Shown one piece after another: positions 28,145-37,549 of a stretch of DNA of 64,000 nucleotides; position 1 is the first letter of the stretch; the number at the start of each line of letters is the position of its first letter. The DNA is from Terriglobus roseus DSM 18391 (GTDB lineage: Bacteria > Acidobacteriota > Terriglobia > Terriglobales > Acidobacteriaceae): contig NC_018014.1 in the NCBI RefSeq assembly GCF_000265425.1, forward strand, positions 4,402,001 through 4,466,000, in the 5' to 3' direction. The translations under genes and the position numbers were made by a program. The notes under the pieces were generated by a model that saw nothing but the letters and a program-made list of their open reading frames with translations, made no database searches and was not told where the DNA came from.

Positions 28145-28639
28145 TTAACAGGGCGGTGCAAAGACCTGGCCATGCTTTCTGGCGATCGCAAGGACGCGCT
28201 CAATCTCTGCACCATTCGGCGGAATGCGCGGCGCGCTTTCACCCAACGGCGTTCCTGCCTCTGACAGAAAGGCCTCCAGGCCGCTGGTGCATGCAATCAG
28301 AACATGTGCGGTTTCAGGGTTACTGTTTACAAATCCGTGCAATGCATTGCTCGGGACAAATCCTCCCTGTCGCGCACCGATCTGGAAAGACTCGATAACA
28401 TCGTCCGTCTGGCGCAGGACCGTAAGGGATCCCTCCAGCACATAGAAGAATTCAACGTCTGGATGTGAGTGAACGGGGATGCCGACGTTATGCGGAACCA
28501 ATGCCTGAAACAGCGCAAACTGGCCATCCGTCTCTCCGCTGGATACAAGCGGTGTAACCGTAACGCCGAGCACCTCCATGGAGGAAAGCGGGTCGGCCTC
28601 AACCAGCCTTGCGGCCGGAACGTAAGTTGGAGCGAGCAT
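28145..28639 (-). CDS. Cupin-domain protein
   Basis: 164 residues with one cupin barrel. Motif 1 is HSHPDVEFFYVLEGSLTV (about 58-75) and motif 2 ends HGFVNSNPETAHVLI. His58, His60 and Glu64 plus His102 could bind a metal. The ATG at 28639 has a strong AAAGGAGA site 5 bases upstream, lying inside the 3' end of the TetR gene; the two genes overlap by 41 bases. Substrate unknown; probably the target of the TetR regulator. Confidence 0.8.
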   Translation of the reverse strand: MLAPTYVPAARLVEADPLSSMEVLGVTVTPLVSSGETDGQFALFQALVPHNVGIPVHSHPDVEFFYVLEGSLTVLRQTDDVIESFQIGARQGGFVPSNALHGFVNSNPETAHVLIACTSGLEAFLSEAGTPLGESAPRIPPNGAEIERVLAIARKHGQVFAPPC

Positions 28640-29243
28640 GTGAATCTCCTTTGTTGGATTGATCTTTTTCGTGATGAAGACTGGTTAAAAGCGCGGATAC
28701 CGCCCAGCGCACAGCCTGCGCGGCATCATCCGAGGAAAGCGCGCCACGGTCTCGCATGAGCTGCCATGCGGGCGCACTATATAAGGCAAGAAATACAGCC
28801 ACAACCTGCTGCCGCTTCTTCGATGAAAGATGTAAGGTAGCTGCCTTCAGAGCAGACTGAAACGCCGGCCGCCCCTCAATCGCTCCCTGATCGCGAACGG
28901 CCATCCCGACACCCGAACTTAGAAATGCCCGGACCAGCGCACCGTTCTGATCGAAGTTTTGATAGAGCTGCGGCGCGAGCGAAAGAATATCCGCCTCCGT
29001 CTCCGGAAAGCGTGTATCTGTCTCTTCTTTCAGCCGCTCCCAGGTAGCCGCGATCAGTGCGTCTTTCGAAGGAAAGTGACGGTACACCGTCCTGGCTGAA
29101 ATGCCGGATGAAGCTGCAATCGCTTCATGACTCAGCTCGCCCGTGTCGCTTAGCAACACCATGGCGGTCGTGATGATCTCTTCTCTTGTCGAGTCCTTGT
29201 GACGCTGTCGAAGAGAGTCCTGGGGGGAAGACGTTGCACTCAT
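28599..29243 (-). CDS. TetR-family transcriptional regulator
   Basis: 214 residues. The N-terminal helix-turn-helix is clear (HEAIAASSGISARTVYRHFPSKDALI, in parts, about residues 39-64); the rest is a helical ligand-binding domain with no recognisable ligand. It ends 41 bases inside the downstream cupin gene, so the two are coupled. The perfect palindrome ATGTCA-N6-TGACAT overlaps its own start codon, suggesting autorepression. Confidence 0.85.
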   Translation of the reverse strand: MSATSSPQDSLRQRHKDSTREEIITTAMVLLSDTGELSHEAIAASSGISARTVYRHFPSKDALIAATWERLKEETDTRFPETEADILSLAPQLYQNFDQNGALVRAFLSSGVGMAVRDQGAIEGRPAFQSALKAATLHLSSKKRQQVVAVFLALYSAPAWQLMRDRGALSSDDAAQAVRWAVSALLTSLHHEKDQSNKGDSHARSNLRSGRKAG

Positions 29244-29259
29244 GTCATAAAACTGACAT
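29242..29259 (-). promoter_or_regulatory. Putative TetR operator overlapping the start codon
   Basis: Perfect inverted repeat ATGTCA-TAAAAC-TGACAT. A further ATGTCA half-site lies at 29272-29277 and, read on the minus strand, forms part of TTGACA (29273-29278), a perfect -35. Repressor binding would block this promoter. Inferred from symmetry and position. Confidence 0.55.
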
Positions 29260-29320
29260 CACGACACTTCTATGTCAATCGAAAACGACACAACCCGAGA
29301 CGAAATCGGGAAATGCGAAA

Positions 29321-30277
29321 CTAGGTAAGTTCTGGAGCCCTTAACGGCCCGCGTGAGGTTACACCCAGCGAGTGTTCGCCGCGCCGGTGCTGCCGAGGCG
29401 AACACCCAAGCACCCGCCGAAACGCCTTACTGAATGCACTCTCTGAGTCATAGCCCAGCGAGCATGCAATTGCCGCAATCGGCTCTGCAGACGTCTTCAA
29501 CTTCTCGCCGGCAAGCAGCATGCGCCAACGCGTCAGGTATTCCATCGGGGTAGCACCCGCAGTCTGTTTGAACCGCAGCGCAAAGATCGACCGCGACATC
29601 CCCACGCGCTCCGCCAGGCTCTGCAGCGTCCACGCGCGACCCGGCTCCTCATGCATGCACGCCAGCGCCGCGCTCATCTGCTTGTCGGTCAGCGCAAACA
29701 GCCAGCCCGTCCCGGCCTTCGCGTCATCCGCCAAATGCAGGCGCAGTGCCTGGATCAGCATCATGTACGCCAGTTGCTGCGTAATCAACGCGCCGCCCGG
29801 CTGCGGATTGCGCAGCTCTTCCCTCATCCGCTCCAGGGACCAGCGCATCACGGCTCTGTCCGACTCCTTCGCGATGTGGACGATGGGCGGCAGCGATTGC
29901 AGCAATACAGAAGCGTGGCTGCCGCTGAGCATGAAGTGCCCACCCGCAAGGTAGTTGCCGGTGATCTCCCGTTCGGGTAATGCAGCAGCGGCCCGAATCT
30001 GCGGCAGCAAAGTGTAGAAGTCGATCGGCGTCAGCGACAGATCCGTTGCCAGGCTGAACGGCAGACCGCGCGGCAGGATGAAACACTCCCCTGCTATCAG
30101 GTGCACTGGCTCCGGCACGCCCTCCACCCGCAACCAGCAGTGCCCCGACACCACCGCATAGCACTTGATGCCCGCATGCTTGCCAAACTGGATGGCAAGA
30201 TCAACGCCCACACCAAACCCGCCGGACGAGTAACTCTGCGGCTTCAGGAGCGCCAGCACCTCAGACAGTGGATCCAT
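29321..30277 (-). CDS. AraC-family transcriptional regulator with N-terminal cupin domain
   Basis: 318 residues. Residues about 5-180 form the AraC-type cupin sensor found in regulators of oxidoreductase genes (CYAVVSGHCWLRVEG, ILPRGLPFSL); residues about 210-305 are the double helix-turn-helix (SLAERVGMSRSIFALRFKQTAGATPMEYLTRWRM, in parts, and IAAIACSLGYDSESAFSKAFRR). The ATG at 30277 has GGAGGG 5 bases upstream. It is divergent from an SDR gene across 123 bp, the usual arrangement for this subfamily, so that gene is its likely target. Confidence 0.88.
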   Translation of the reverse strand: MDPLSEVLALLKPQSYSSGGFGVGVDLAIQFGKHAGIKCYAVVSGHCWLRVEGVPEPVHLIAGECFILPRGLPFSLATDLSLTPIDFYTLLPQIRAAAALPEREITGNYLAGGHFMLSGSHASVLLQSLPPIVHIAKESDRAVMRWSLERMREELRNPQPGGALITQQLAYMMLIQALRLHLADDAKAGTGWLFALTDKQMSAALACMHEEPGRAWTLQSLAERVGMSRSIFALRFKQTAGATPMEYLTRWRMLLAGEKLKTSAEPIAAIACSLGYDSESAFSKAFRRVLGCSPRQHRRGEHSLGVTSRGPLRAPELT

Positions 30278-30400
30278 AGCAGCCCTCCGGACGATCGCGC
30301 CAGAACTACGGACGCACAGCATAGATCGTACCGCTCCTGGATCCCATCTGAATCCCACAGGCCGCGAGAGCACCTGACTTCCACGAAAAGGAAACACCCC

Positions 30401-31291
30401 ATGCGAGTCTTCCTCACCGGCGCCACAGGCTTTATCGGCACCTACATCATCCCGGAACTCCTCCAGTCCGGCCATCAGGTCATCGGTGTCACACGCTCAG
30501 AGGAAGGTGCCAACACCCTTCGAGCCGCAGGCGTGGAACCCTTCATGGGCACGCTGGAAGACCCAGCAGGCCTCGCCCGCGGCGCAGCCCAGGCCGACGG
30601 AGTCATCCACTGCGCCTTCGATCACAACTTCACCAACTTCGCCGCCAACTGCGAAAAAGACCGCGCGGCCATCTCAGCCATCGGAGAGGTCCTCAAAGGC
30701 TCAGACCGCCCCTTCCTCGTGACCTCCGGCGTCGGCATCGGCTCCTCCGATGTACCCGGCGAGCCCGCCACGGAAGACAGAATCAACCTCGCCCACCCCA
30801 ACCCGCGCACCGCATCGGAGCAGCTCGCAGTCTCCCTCGTTGAGCAGGGTGTGAACCTCTCCGTCATCCGTCTCCCGCAGGTCCACGACACCGTGAAGCA
30901 GGGCCTCATCACCTACTTCCTCACACTCGCGCGCGAGAAGGGCTACGTCGCCTACCTCGGTGAGGGCCAGAACCGCTGGTCCGCCGCCCACGTCACCGAC
31001 ACCGCACGTCTCTACCGCCTCGCACTCGACAAGGCGACACCCGGCGCTCGCTACAACGCCGTAGCAGAGGAAGGCGTGCCCGCCAGGGACATCTGTGAAG
31101 TCCTGGGCCAAGGCCTGAAGATGCCCGTCAAGTCCCTGTCAACGCAGGAAGAGATTAGCGACTACTACGGCTGGATGGCCATGTTCGCTGGCATGGACCT
31201 GCCCGCATCCAGCGAGCAGACGCGCAAAGCCCTGGACTGGACCCCAACCGGCCCCGATCTCATCACCGACCTGAAGAACATGCAGTACTAA
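30401..31291 (+). CDS. Extended SDR / NAD(P)-dependent epimerase-like oxidoreductase
   Basis: 296 residues with the N-terminal Rossmann motif FLTGATGFIGTY (GxxGxxG, residues 4-15) binding NAD(P). The active-site Tyr/Lys pair of classical SDRs is not clear, as in atypical NmrA-like members. AAAAGGAAA precedes the ATG. Divergent from the AraC regulator. Substrate unknown. Confidence 0.82.
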   Translation: MRVFLTGATGFIGTYIIPELLQSGHQVIGVTRSEEGANTLRAAGVEPFMGTLEDPAGLARGAAQADGVIHCAFDHNFTNFAANCEKDRAAISAIGEVLKGSDRPFLVTSGVGIGSSDVPGEPATEDRINLAHPNPRTASEQLAVSLVEQGVNLSVIRLPQVHDTVKQGLITYFLTLAREKGYVAYLGEGQNRWSAAHVTDTARLYRLALDKATPGARYNAVAEEGVPARDICEVLGQGLKMPVKSLSTQEEISDYYGWMAMFAGMDLPASSEQTRKALDWTPTGPDLITDLKNMQY

Positions 31292-31310
31292 CCAGACACA
31301 CCGTCAACGC

Positions 31311-31340
31311 AGAAGGGAGAGGCTTTCGCCTCTCCCTTCT
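31311..31340. terminator. Bidirectional terminator
   Basis: 13-bp stem AGAAGGGAGAGGC/GCCTCTCCCTTCT with TTTC loop between the convergent SDR and M15-peptidase genes. Confidence 0.75.
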
Positions 31341-31368
31341 GTCATGCTCTCAATTTCCCGCGCAAAGA

Positions 31369-32100
31369 CTAAGCGCGTCTCCGGTGCCGCGAGTGCTTCT
31401 TCCCGCTGTGCGGAGCAAACGTCCACTGCCGCACCGGGCCGACATCCACGTGGATGAACTGGCCCTTGGGGTAGTACCCAACACCGCCCGCGCCCAGCGA
31501 CAGCGCGGCATCGCGCAGAGTTGCTGCCGAAACACCCGGCAGGCGAAGATCAATGGCCTTGGCCTCAATGTGCTGCGAATGCTCCGCGGCGTTTGTTGTG
31601 CCGCTCGCGCGCAGTGCATCATTGGTCTCCTGGGTACGGTAGGCCGACAGGATATTGATCACACCCGTCGACTTTCCCACCTTGGCCAGCATGGTGTGCA
31701 GCACATCGAAGGTGCGCGGATCAAACGTGGTGACTTCCTGGTTGTGGCTGTCGCGCAGGAAGTTGCTGAGCTTATCCAGCGCCTCGGGGACATACGTATC
31801 ACCCACGCGGTAGACGACATCGATCATCTCGCCGCTCGGATGCACCAGCTTCAACTCGTACTTCTGTCCCTCGACCGGTAGTTCCGCTTCGTCATCCGGC
31901 AGCAGCCCCATGCCGGGCAGTGCAACATTCACGAAAGCATGCGCAATGGCCCGCAGGCGAGGATGCCGGCGCGATTCAAATCGGCGAGCGCTCGCCGAAG
32001 GGGTGACCGCACCAAGCAGCACAACAACACAGAGTGTGGAGAGAAGACCAACAGAAGCGAACGGACGGAAGGGCCGGGGGAGACGCAGTGTCAAAAGCAA
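31369..32100 (-). CDS. M15-type murein peptidase (DUF882 / YcbK-like), exported
   Basis: 243 residues. An N-terminal hydrophobic stretch (about 16-37) acts as a signal or anchor. Zinc ligands typical of the M15/DUF882 fold are His177, Asp184 and His217 in SQHIEAKAID and GQFIHVDVG. Members of the family cut peptide cross-links in peptidoglycan. The basic end (KKHSRHRRRA) may bind the wall. Cellular role inferred from family. Confidence 0.82.
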   Translation of the reverse strand: MLLTLRLPRPFRPFASVGLLSTLCVVVLLGAVTPSASARRFESRRHPRLRAIAHAFVNVALPGMGLLPDDEAELPVEGQKYELKLVHPSGEMIDVVYRVGDTYVPEALDKLSNFLRDSHNQEVTTFDPRTFDVLHTMLAKVGKSTGVINILSAYRTQETNDALRASGTTNAAEHSQHIEAKAIDLRLPGVSAATLRDAALSLGAGGVGYYPKGQFIHVDVGPVRQWTFAPHSGKKHSRHRRRA

Positions 32101-32523
32101 AACTCCTGGATTTGATTCGCACCGCCAACGCTGGGAACAGACCTTCGCCTATCCGCGAAGAACTGCCAAGGCCGAACGGGAGAGGCGGTGCACACGAACG
32201 ACAGCCCTCCCCTCGATACTAATCGACACAAACGCGTCTCCCGGAGTCCGCCGGCCCACATCCGGGGGAGCGCCCACGCCAAAATGGGGAGTATCCGATG
32301 CAAAAACCGGGAAAACCGTTACTAAGTGCCCATCTACGGTGCCACACCCGGCACTAAATGGCGCGACGGTGCAGACGTTTCAGGCCGAAAAGCTGGGCCG
32401 ACGGTCCTCACGCCCTAGGTTCCCGTTGCCAAACCCTGCGCCGCAGGGCTACGGTTTCTGCTAACGAAAAAGATCTCTCAGAGCGTAGTCATAGGTGACA
32501 CCTGTGCCTACGGGGGCATTCCC
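32101..32523. other. Spacer with structured-RNA candidates upstream of two divergent genes
   Basis: No gene found in 423 bp. On the plus strand, CCCTGC/GCAGGG nested in CCGT/ACGG (about 32423-32453) and a 12-bp hairpin at 32484-32512 (CGTAG...CTACG outside, CATAGGT/ACCTGTG inside) lie just before the TTG start of the beta-helix gene. Known riboswitch classes do not match convincingly on either strand. Confidence 0.35.
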
Positions 32524-34680
32524 TTGATCCTGAAGTATGTGCGGTCCGTTGTAGTTCTCGTCCTCCTGGCACTCTCTTACGCAACACCCATGCGGGGTGA
32601 CGACTTTTATGTCTCTCCAAAGGGCGCGGACACGAATCCCGGCACAAAGGCGCGGCCCTTCGCCTCACTCGAACGCGCAAGAGACGCAGCACGAGCAGCT
32701 AAGCATGACGCCCCCATCACCATCTGGTTGCGCGCTGGCGACTACCGCAGAACAACAACGTTCGCCCTCACCTCAGCAGACAGCGGGACCGCAGCCATGC
32801 CCGTGGTCTATCGCGTCATGCCCGGAGAGAAAGCACGCATTGTTGGCGGCGCGACGGTCAGCAAATTCAAGAAGTGGAGCGGAGAGATCCTGCGCGCCGA
32901 TCTACGGGCACAAGGCATCACCAGCTACGGAGATCTCCTATCGCGCGGCATGGGCCGGCCGAACCTCGCAGCACTGGAACTCTTCTTCAACGGCAAGCCG
33001 ATGACGCTGGCACGCTGGCCAAACACGGGCTGGGCCTACACCGGCGCAGCCACGAAAGACAAAGCGCCGAACCAGTTTGCCTACCAGGGCGACCGCGCAG
33101 CGCGGTGGGTCAACGCACCCGATGCATGGGTGCACGGCTACTGGTACTACGACTGGGCCGATCACTACGAACGCATCGCCGCGATCGACACGGCGCACCA
33201 TCTCATCGACACCGCAGCGCCTAATCCCACCTATACCTACCGCGCCGGGCAGCGCTGGCAGGTGGTGAACGTCCTGGAAGAACTGGACGAGCCGGGCGAG
33301 TGGTATCTGGATCGCACAGCGGGCGCGTTGTACTTCTGGCCGCCGTCTCCCCTCCCCTCGGGAACGACAGAGGTCTCCTTACTCGACAGGCCGCTGGTCA
33401 GCATCGAAGGCTCGTCCTACGTGGAGTTCCGCGATCTCGATTTCGAACTGACACGCGCCGATGGCATCGTCATCCATGACGGCAACCACAACCGCATTGC
33501 GCACTGCACCATCGCCAATACCGGCAACGCAGGCGTGGTCATTCGAGGCGGAGCAAACGACTCCGTAGAAGACTCAGAGGTTCGCGCAACCGGCGATGGC
33601 GGCATCGTCCTCGATGGCGGAGACCGCAAGACGCTCACCGCCGCCGCACACCTTGCAGCACGCAATCACATCCACGACTACGGCCGCTGGTCGCGCACCT
33701 ACACACCCGCCGTCAACGTGTCGGGCGTGGGTAATCGCGTCGTCGGCAACACGATCGACCACGCTCCACACTTCGCCATCTGGGTGCACGGCAACGAGCA
33801 CCAGATCGAGAACAACGACGTCCATACCGTCGCGATGGAGTCAGGCGACGTGGGCGCTTATTACATCGGCGCAGACACCACCGAACGCGGCAACACCGTG
33901 CGCGGCAATTACTTCCACAACCTCGGTCTCGGAGACGTCAACGCCGTCTATCTCGACGACGAATCCAGCGGGTCGCTCGTGACAGGCAATGTCATTCGCG
34001 GAGCCGCTCGCGGCGTCAAGATCGGCGGTGGCAACGACAACGTCCTCGAAAAGAACCGCTTCGTTGACGACGACATCGGCATCCACTTTGACGCACGGGG
34101 CATGGGCTGGCAAAAAGCCTACTTCGACGGCACCAACCCCGCTCTCCTCAACCGCCTGAAGGCAATGCCCTACAACGAAGAACCATGGCGCAGCCGGTAC
34201 CCCCAACTCCCACGCTTTCTCAACCAGACGCCAGGTCTCCCCACCGGAAACGCCATTCACGACAACGAGTGCTGGTGCAGGCTGTGGGTCGACTACCGGG
34301 ACAAGCTGACCGAAAAGAACATGGACTCCTCCGGCAATCAGGTCCACACCGAGAAGGCCGTGTGGAACCCCGACTGGGTAAAAGGCATGGGCCTCGACAT
34401 CGATACGCCCCTGGTCACGCGCCGGCTGACAGGGGTCAGTCCGACGCAGGCAAAGTTGACCATCGAGAACCAGGGACGCAGCACGCAGTCCGGCGCGTTT
34501 GCCCTCTGGATCGAACCCGGAGCAGATGCCAGAATCGTAACGCCACCGGAGATTCCCTTCTCCCTCAAGCCCGGAGAAAAGACCGAACAGACAATCACCA
34601 TCGAGCACCGTACCCCGGTTCACCTCGGCGCCTATCTCAAGGGTGAAAGCTTTATTCCCGCCGGCATCACGATGAAGTAA
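32524..34680 (+). CDS. Secreted right-handed beta-helix protein, glycosidase-like (GH141-type)
   Basis: 718 residues. Starts with TTG at 32524, GGGGG 8 bases upstream, and a signal peptide to about residue 25. The opening DDFYVSPKGADTNPGTKARPFASLERARDA is typical of beta-helix glycan-active enzymes including GH141 and some lyases. Coils such as ARNHIHDYGRW, VVGNTIDHAPHF and IENNDVHTVAMESGDVG mark the helix between about 280 and 540; a beta-sandwich follows. Catalytic residues cannot be assigned. Next to a PNGase A homologue and a phosphodiesterase, so a glycan-degrading role is likely. Confidence 0.75.
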   Translation: MILKYVRSVVVLVLLALSYATPMRGDDFYVSPKGADTNPGTKARPFASLERARDAARAAKHDAPITIWLRAGDYRRTTTFALTSADSGTAAMPVVYRVMPGEKARIVGGATVSKFKKWSGEILRADLRAQGITSYGDLLSRGMGRPNLAALELFFNGKPMTLARWPNTGWAYTGAATKDKAPNQFAYQGDRAARWVNAPDAWVHGYWYYDWADHYERIAAIDTAHHLIDTAAPNPTYTYRAGQRWQVVNVLEELDEPGEWYLDRTAGALYFWPPSPLPSGTTEVSLLDRPLVSIEGSSYVEFRDLDFELTRADGIVIHDGNHNRIAHCTIANTGNAGVVIRGGANDSVEDSEVRATGDGGIVLDGGDRKTLTAAAHLAARNHIHDYGRWSRTYTPAVNVSGVGNRVVGNTIDHAPHFAIWVHGNEHQIENNDVHTVAMESGDVGAYYIGADTTERGNTVRGNYFHNLGLGDVNAVYLDDESSGSLVTGNVIRGAARGVKIGGGNDNVLEKNRFVDDDIGIHFDARGMGWQKAYFDGTNPALLNRLKAMPYNEEPWRSRYPQLPRFLNQTPGLPTGNAIHDNECWCRLWVDYRDKLTEKNMDSSGNQVHTEKAVWNPDWVKGMGLDIDTPLVTRRLTGVSPTQAKLTIENQGRSTQSGAFALWIEPGADARIVTPPEIPFSLKPGEKTEQTITIEHRTPVHLGAYLKGESFIPAGITMK

Positions 34681-34706
34681 CGCACCGTCTTGCCCACATG
34701 CTTCTA

Positions 34707-35654
34707 CTAGGGATGCAGCGCAGGAGTCTGCGCTCGCAACCACTGCAACAGACCCGCTGGATCATCCGTAATGATGGCGTCCACATGCGCGTCGGCCATG
34801 CGCTTCCAGCCTTCCGCTGTGTTGATCGTGTACGGCGCCACTTGCAATCCAGCCTTGTGCGCAGCAGCCACCGACTCCGGCGTCACCAGCGAATCATCCG
34901 GACTCAGAATGCCCGCGCCCGATACCTCCGCGATATGCGGAAAGTCCTTGTTCGAATCCTTGATTCCCATCAGCGAGTCATACTTCGCCATCCCAAACAA
35001 CGCCGACAACCGGATCTCCGGATCGATCTTCTTCATCGCAACCAGCGTGCGGAAATCGAAGCTCTGCAGGATCACGCGCGACTGTAACTTATGCTTCCGC
35101 ACCGCAGCATCGATCATCCGCACGAACTCCTCCGGCGTAGGCGTGTACTCCGGATGCAGTGGCGAGATCTTCGTCTCGACATTGAAATCGAACGTACCCT
35201 GCGGAGCCAGGTCCAGCACCTCATCAAAGGTCGGGATCGTCGTATGCGGCACCGCCACCTGCTGCGGGAATGCCTTGAGCGTCCTCGATCCGCAGTCATA
35301 CTGCTTTAGCTGCGCCAGCGTCAGCGAGTGAATCAAAGTACCCGGCGCAACCACCGGCCCCACACACTGCCGTTCATTCGCCAGGACGGACTTCATGAAG
35401 GCATCGTCAGTCACCGGCGGTGTCAGGTAAGGAAAGTGCGACACCACCAGCACGTTATCCTTCGTCACTGCCAGATCAAGCTCCAGCACGTCCGCGCCAT
35501 TCTTGATCGCATACTCAAACGCAGGCAGCGTATTCTCCGGCCGCGCCGCACGACCACCACGGTGCGCATGAATCAGAATGGTTTCACCAAGACCGGACAG
35601 GGTAACGAAGAAGAGACATGCAAATACGAAGAGCGAAGACACTTTCTTGGGCAT
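34707..35654 (-). CDS. Glycerophosphodiester phosphodiesterase, exported
   Basis: 315 residues with a signal peptide (cleavage near residue 23). The GDPD site is complete: His31-Arg32 in IHAHRGG, Glu40-Asn41-Thr42, Glu58 and Asp60 in LELDL, and His73. Hydrolyses glycerophosphodiesters to glycerol 3-phosphate and an alcohol in the periplasm. C-terminal TDDPAGLLQWL is also typical. No glycerol-phosphate transporter is nearby. Confidence 0.9.
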   Translation of the reverse strand: MPKKVSSLFVFACLFFVTLSGLGETILIHAHRGGRAARPENTLPAFEYAIKNGADVLELDLAVTKDNVLVVSHFPYLTPPVTDDAFMKSVLANERQCVGPVVAPGTLIHSLTLAQLKQYDCGSRTLKAFPQQVAVPHTTIPTFDEVLDLAPQGTFDFNVETKISPLHPEYTPTPEEFVRMIDAAVRKHKLQSRVILQSFDFRTLVAMKKIDPEIRLSALFGMAKYDSLMGIKDSNKDFPHIAEVSGAGILSPDDSLVTPESVAAAHKAGLQVAPYTINTAEGWKRMADAHVDAIITDDPAGLLQWLRAQTPALHP

Positions 35655-35826
35655 GACTTACATCTACGCGGACCACATGAAAGCCGCGTCAAGTTCAAAG
35701 ACAAACGCGTGAAGACAGGCGCGGAGGCGGTAAATCTGGCAACATGCCAACCTACGCCACCAGCTGAAAACGGACCAGGTACCTCGGTTAGGATGGGGCA
35801 CCCACCAATTCCCCCTTGGAGCTGTC

Positions 35827-37533
35827 ATGCCCCGCATCTTGTGCCGCCCTCTCTCTTTGCAGCGCTGCGTCCTTGCAGCGTCTCTGACGTTCGCCGTCAC
35901 GGCCGCCGCACAGGTAGTCACAGTCGACACCAAACCCGTCGTCGGATCCTCAAACCCTGCCACGGCAGAGCCGCCAGTAACACGGCCTACCTCCGCGCCC
36001 TGCACCGTCACACTCTTCGACAATCAGGTCTTCAAGGACTACAGCGCCAAGCCACTTACCTATGCACCGCCCACCGGTTGCCGCGGCCACTGGGCGAAGG
36101 TCGTCCTCACCGTCGACTTCACCGTCACCGCCGGCCGCCAGTTCGACCGCACTGCTTCGCTCTACCTCGGCAACGCCAACATCTTCTACGGCACCACGGC
36201 CGAACCGCGCGCGGCTCTGAGCCCGTCCTGGCACGTCGAGCGCGATGTAACAGACCTCTCGGCTCTCTTGAAGACTTCGCAGTCGGGACAGGCCATCGTC
36301 TACAACGTGGTCGACAGCACCTACACCGGCATCATCTACGGCACGGCGAAATTGCTCTTCTATCCTGCCGACTTCAGGAATCCACCCGCGGTCGTTCCGG
36401 ACGTCGTCATCCCGGTCAGTGGCACCAACAGCCCATACGAACTCGACACCACCAGCTCGCAGCTCACCACCTCGGTGGTCGCTCCGCGCAACACCGTTAA
36501 GGCCTACCTGGACGTCATCGCGCAAAGCCAGTCCAGCGACGAGTTCTGGTACCTGTGCGCCCCGAACGACGTCGCAGCCAAGCTCCAGAGCTGCCCCAGC
36601 ACCGCCTTCCGTGAAACTGAAATCACCATCGACGGCAAGCCTGCGGGCGTCGCTCCCGTCTATCCATGGATTTATACCGGCGGCATCGATCCGTATCTCT
36701 GGGAGCCCATCGTCGGCGTCCAAACGCTCAACTTCAAGCCCTACCGCGTAGACCTCACTCCCTTCGCCGGCGTGCTCAGCGACGGCGCACCGCACACCGT
36801 GGGCGTTAGCGTCTACAACGCCACCAGCTACTTCCTTGCCACGGCAAACCTACTGCTCTACACCGATCCCTTCCGCGCGCAGACAGGCGGCGGTCTGCTT
36901 GAAAACACACTCAGCCTTGCACCCACGCCGCTGGTCGTTGAGAAACTCACAACAGACGCCTCCGGCACCACAACAGGTACCGTCACCGTCGACTCCGCAC
37001 GCACCTTCACCGTCAAGGGCTACGTCAACAGCGCTCTCGGTCGCGTCGAAACCACCGTCGAGCAGAAGGTCAACTTCAACAGCGCACAGACCTTCAACGT
37101 TGGCACCAACGACATCCAGAACGCCGTGCAGACCAGCACGGTCAGCAGCAAAACGACTAGCCAGTTGGGCTTCCTGAAGGAGACAACGGACAAGCAGATC
37201 TCGTTCCCGCTGACGCTCAACTATGCCTACACCGTCAACAACGACGGCACCTCGGCGCAGGTAGTCACGAGCGATCAGAAAGACGTTGAGACCGAGACGA
37301 AGTCCATCAACGGCCTGCCCATCTTCGGCAGCAGCCGGAACGAGGTAGTACACACAACCGACACGCTCAACTACAGCGCAGCCGGTGCGCTCGTCTCAGC
37401 AACACCAACCAGCGCCTCGGCCACTTACAAGGCAGAAGACACACTCGGTAAGTGCTTCAGCCGCCAGGTAACCTCCACAGCCCGCGCCGTCACCAATGTC
37501 ACCGATGGTGCAGGCTGCCCGGTGAAACGCTGA
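35827..37533 (+). CDS. PNGase A-like peptide N-glycoamidase, secreted
   Basis: 568 residues with a signal peptide (ending near AAAQ, residue 29). The region of about residues 60-360 resembles eukaryotic peptide-N-glycosidase A: SLYLGNANIFYGTTAEP, GIDPYLWEPIVGVQTLNFKPY (in parts, near residue 288) and DLTPFAGVLSDGAPHTVGVSV. Such enzymes release N-glycans from asparagine. Six or more cysteines could form disulfides. The C-terminal third is Thr/Ser-rich beta sequence. Family assignment is by recall of these motifs; activity is untested here. Confidence 0.75.
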   Translation: MPRILCRPLSLQRCVLAASLTFAVTAAAQVVTVDTKPVVGSSNPATAEPPVTRPTSAPCTVTLFDNQVFKDYSAKPLTYAPPTGCRGHWAKVVLTVDFTVTAGRQFDRTASLYLGNANIFYGTTAEPRAALSPSWHVERDVTDLSALLKTSQSGQAIVYNVVDSTYTGIIYGTAKLLFYPADFRNPPAVVPDVVIPVSGTNSPYELDTTSSQLTTSVVAPRNTVKAYLDVIAQSQSSDEFWYLCAPNDVAAKLQSCPSTAFRETEITIDGKPAGVAPVYPWIYTGGIDPYLWEPIVGVQTLNFKPYRVDLTPFAGVLSDGAPHTVGVSVYNATSYFLATANLLLYTDPFRAQTGGGLLENTLSLAPTPLVVEKLTTDASGTTTGTVTVDSARTFTVKGYVNSALGRVETTVEQKVNFNSAQTFNVGTNDIQNAVQTSTVSSKTTSQLGFLKETTDKQISFPLTLNYAYTVNNDGTSAQVVTSDQKDVETETKSINGLPIFGSSRNEVVHTTDTLNYSAAGALVSATPTSASATYKAEDTLGKCFSRQVTSTARAVTNVTDGAGCPVKR

Positions 37534-37549
37534 TCCAACGCAACAATGA

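Noticed and set aside
32340-32520. c-di-GMP or c-di-AMP riboswitch between the M15 peptidase and the beta-helix gene
   Set aside because: Single blocks look similar (GGGAACC on minus, GCCAAACC hairpin on plus) but the other conserved nucleotides of either class are missing.
35788-35804. A further GGGTGCCCCA element upstream of the PNGase A-like gene
   Set aside because: Only the head (GGGTGCCCCATCC on the minus strand) is present; no second arm follows, so it may be chance or a decayed copy.
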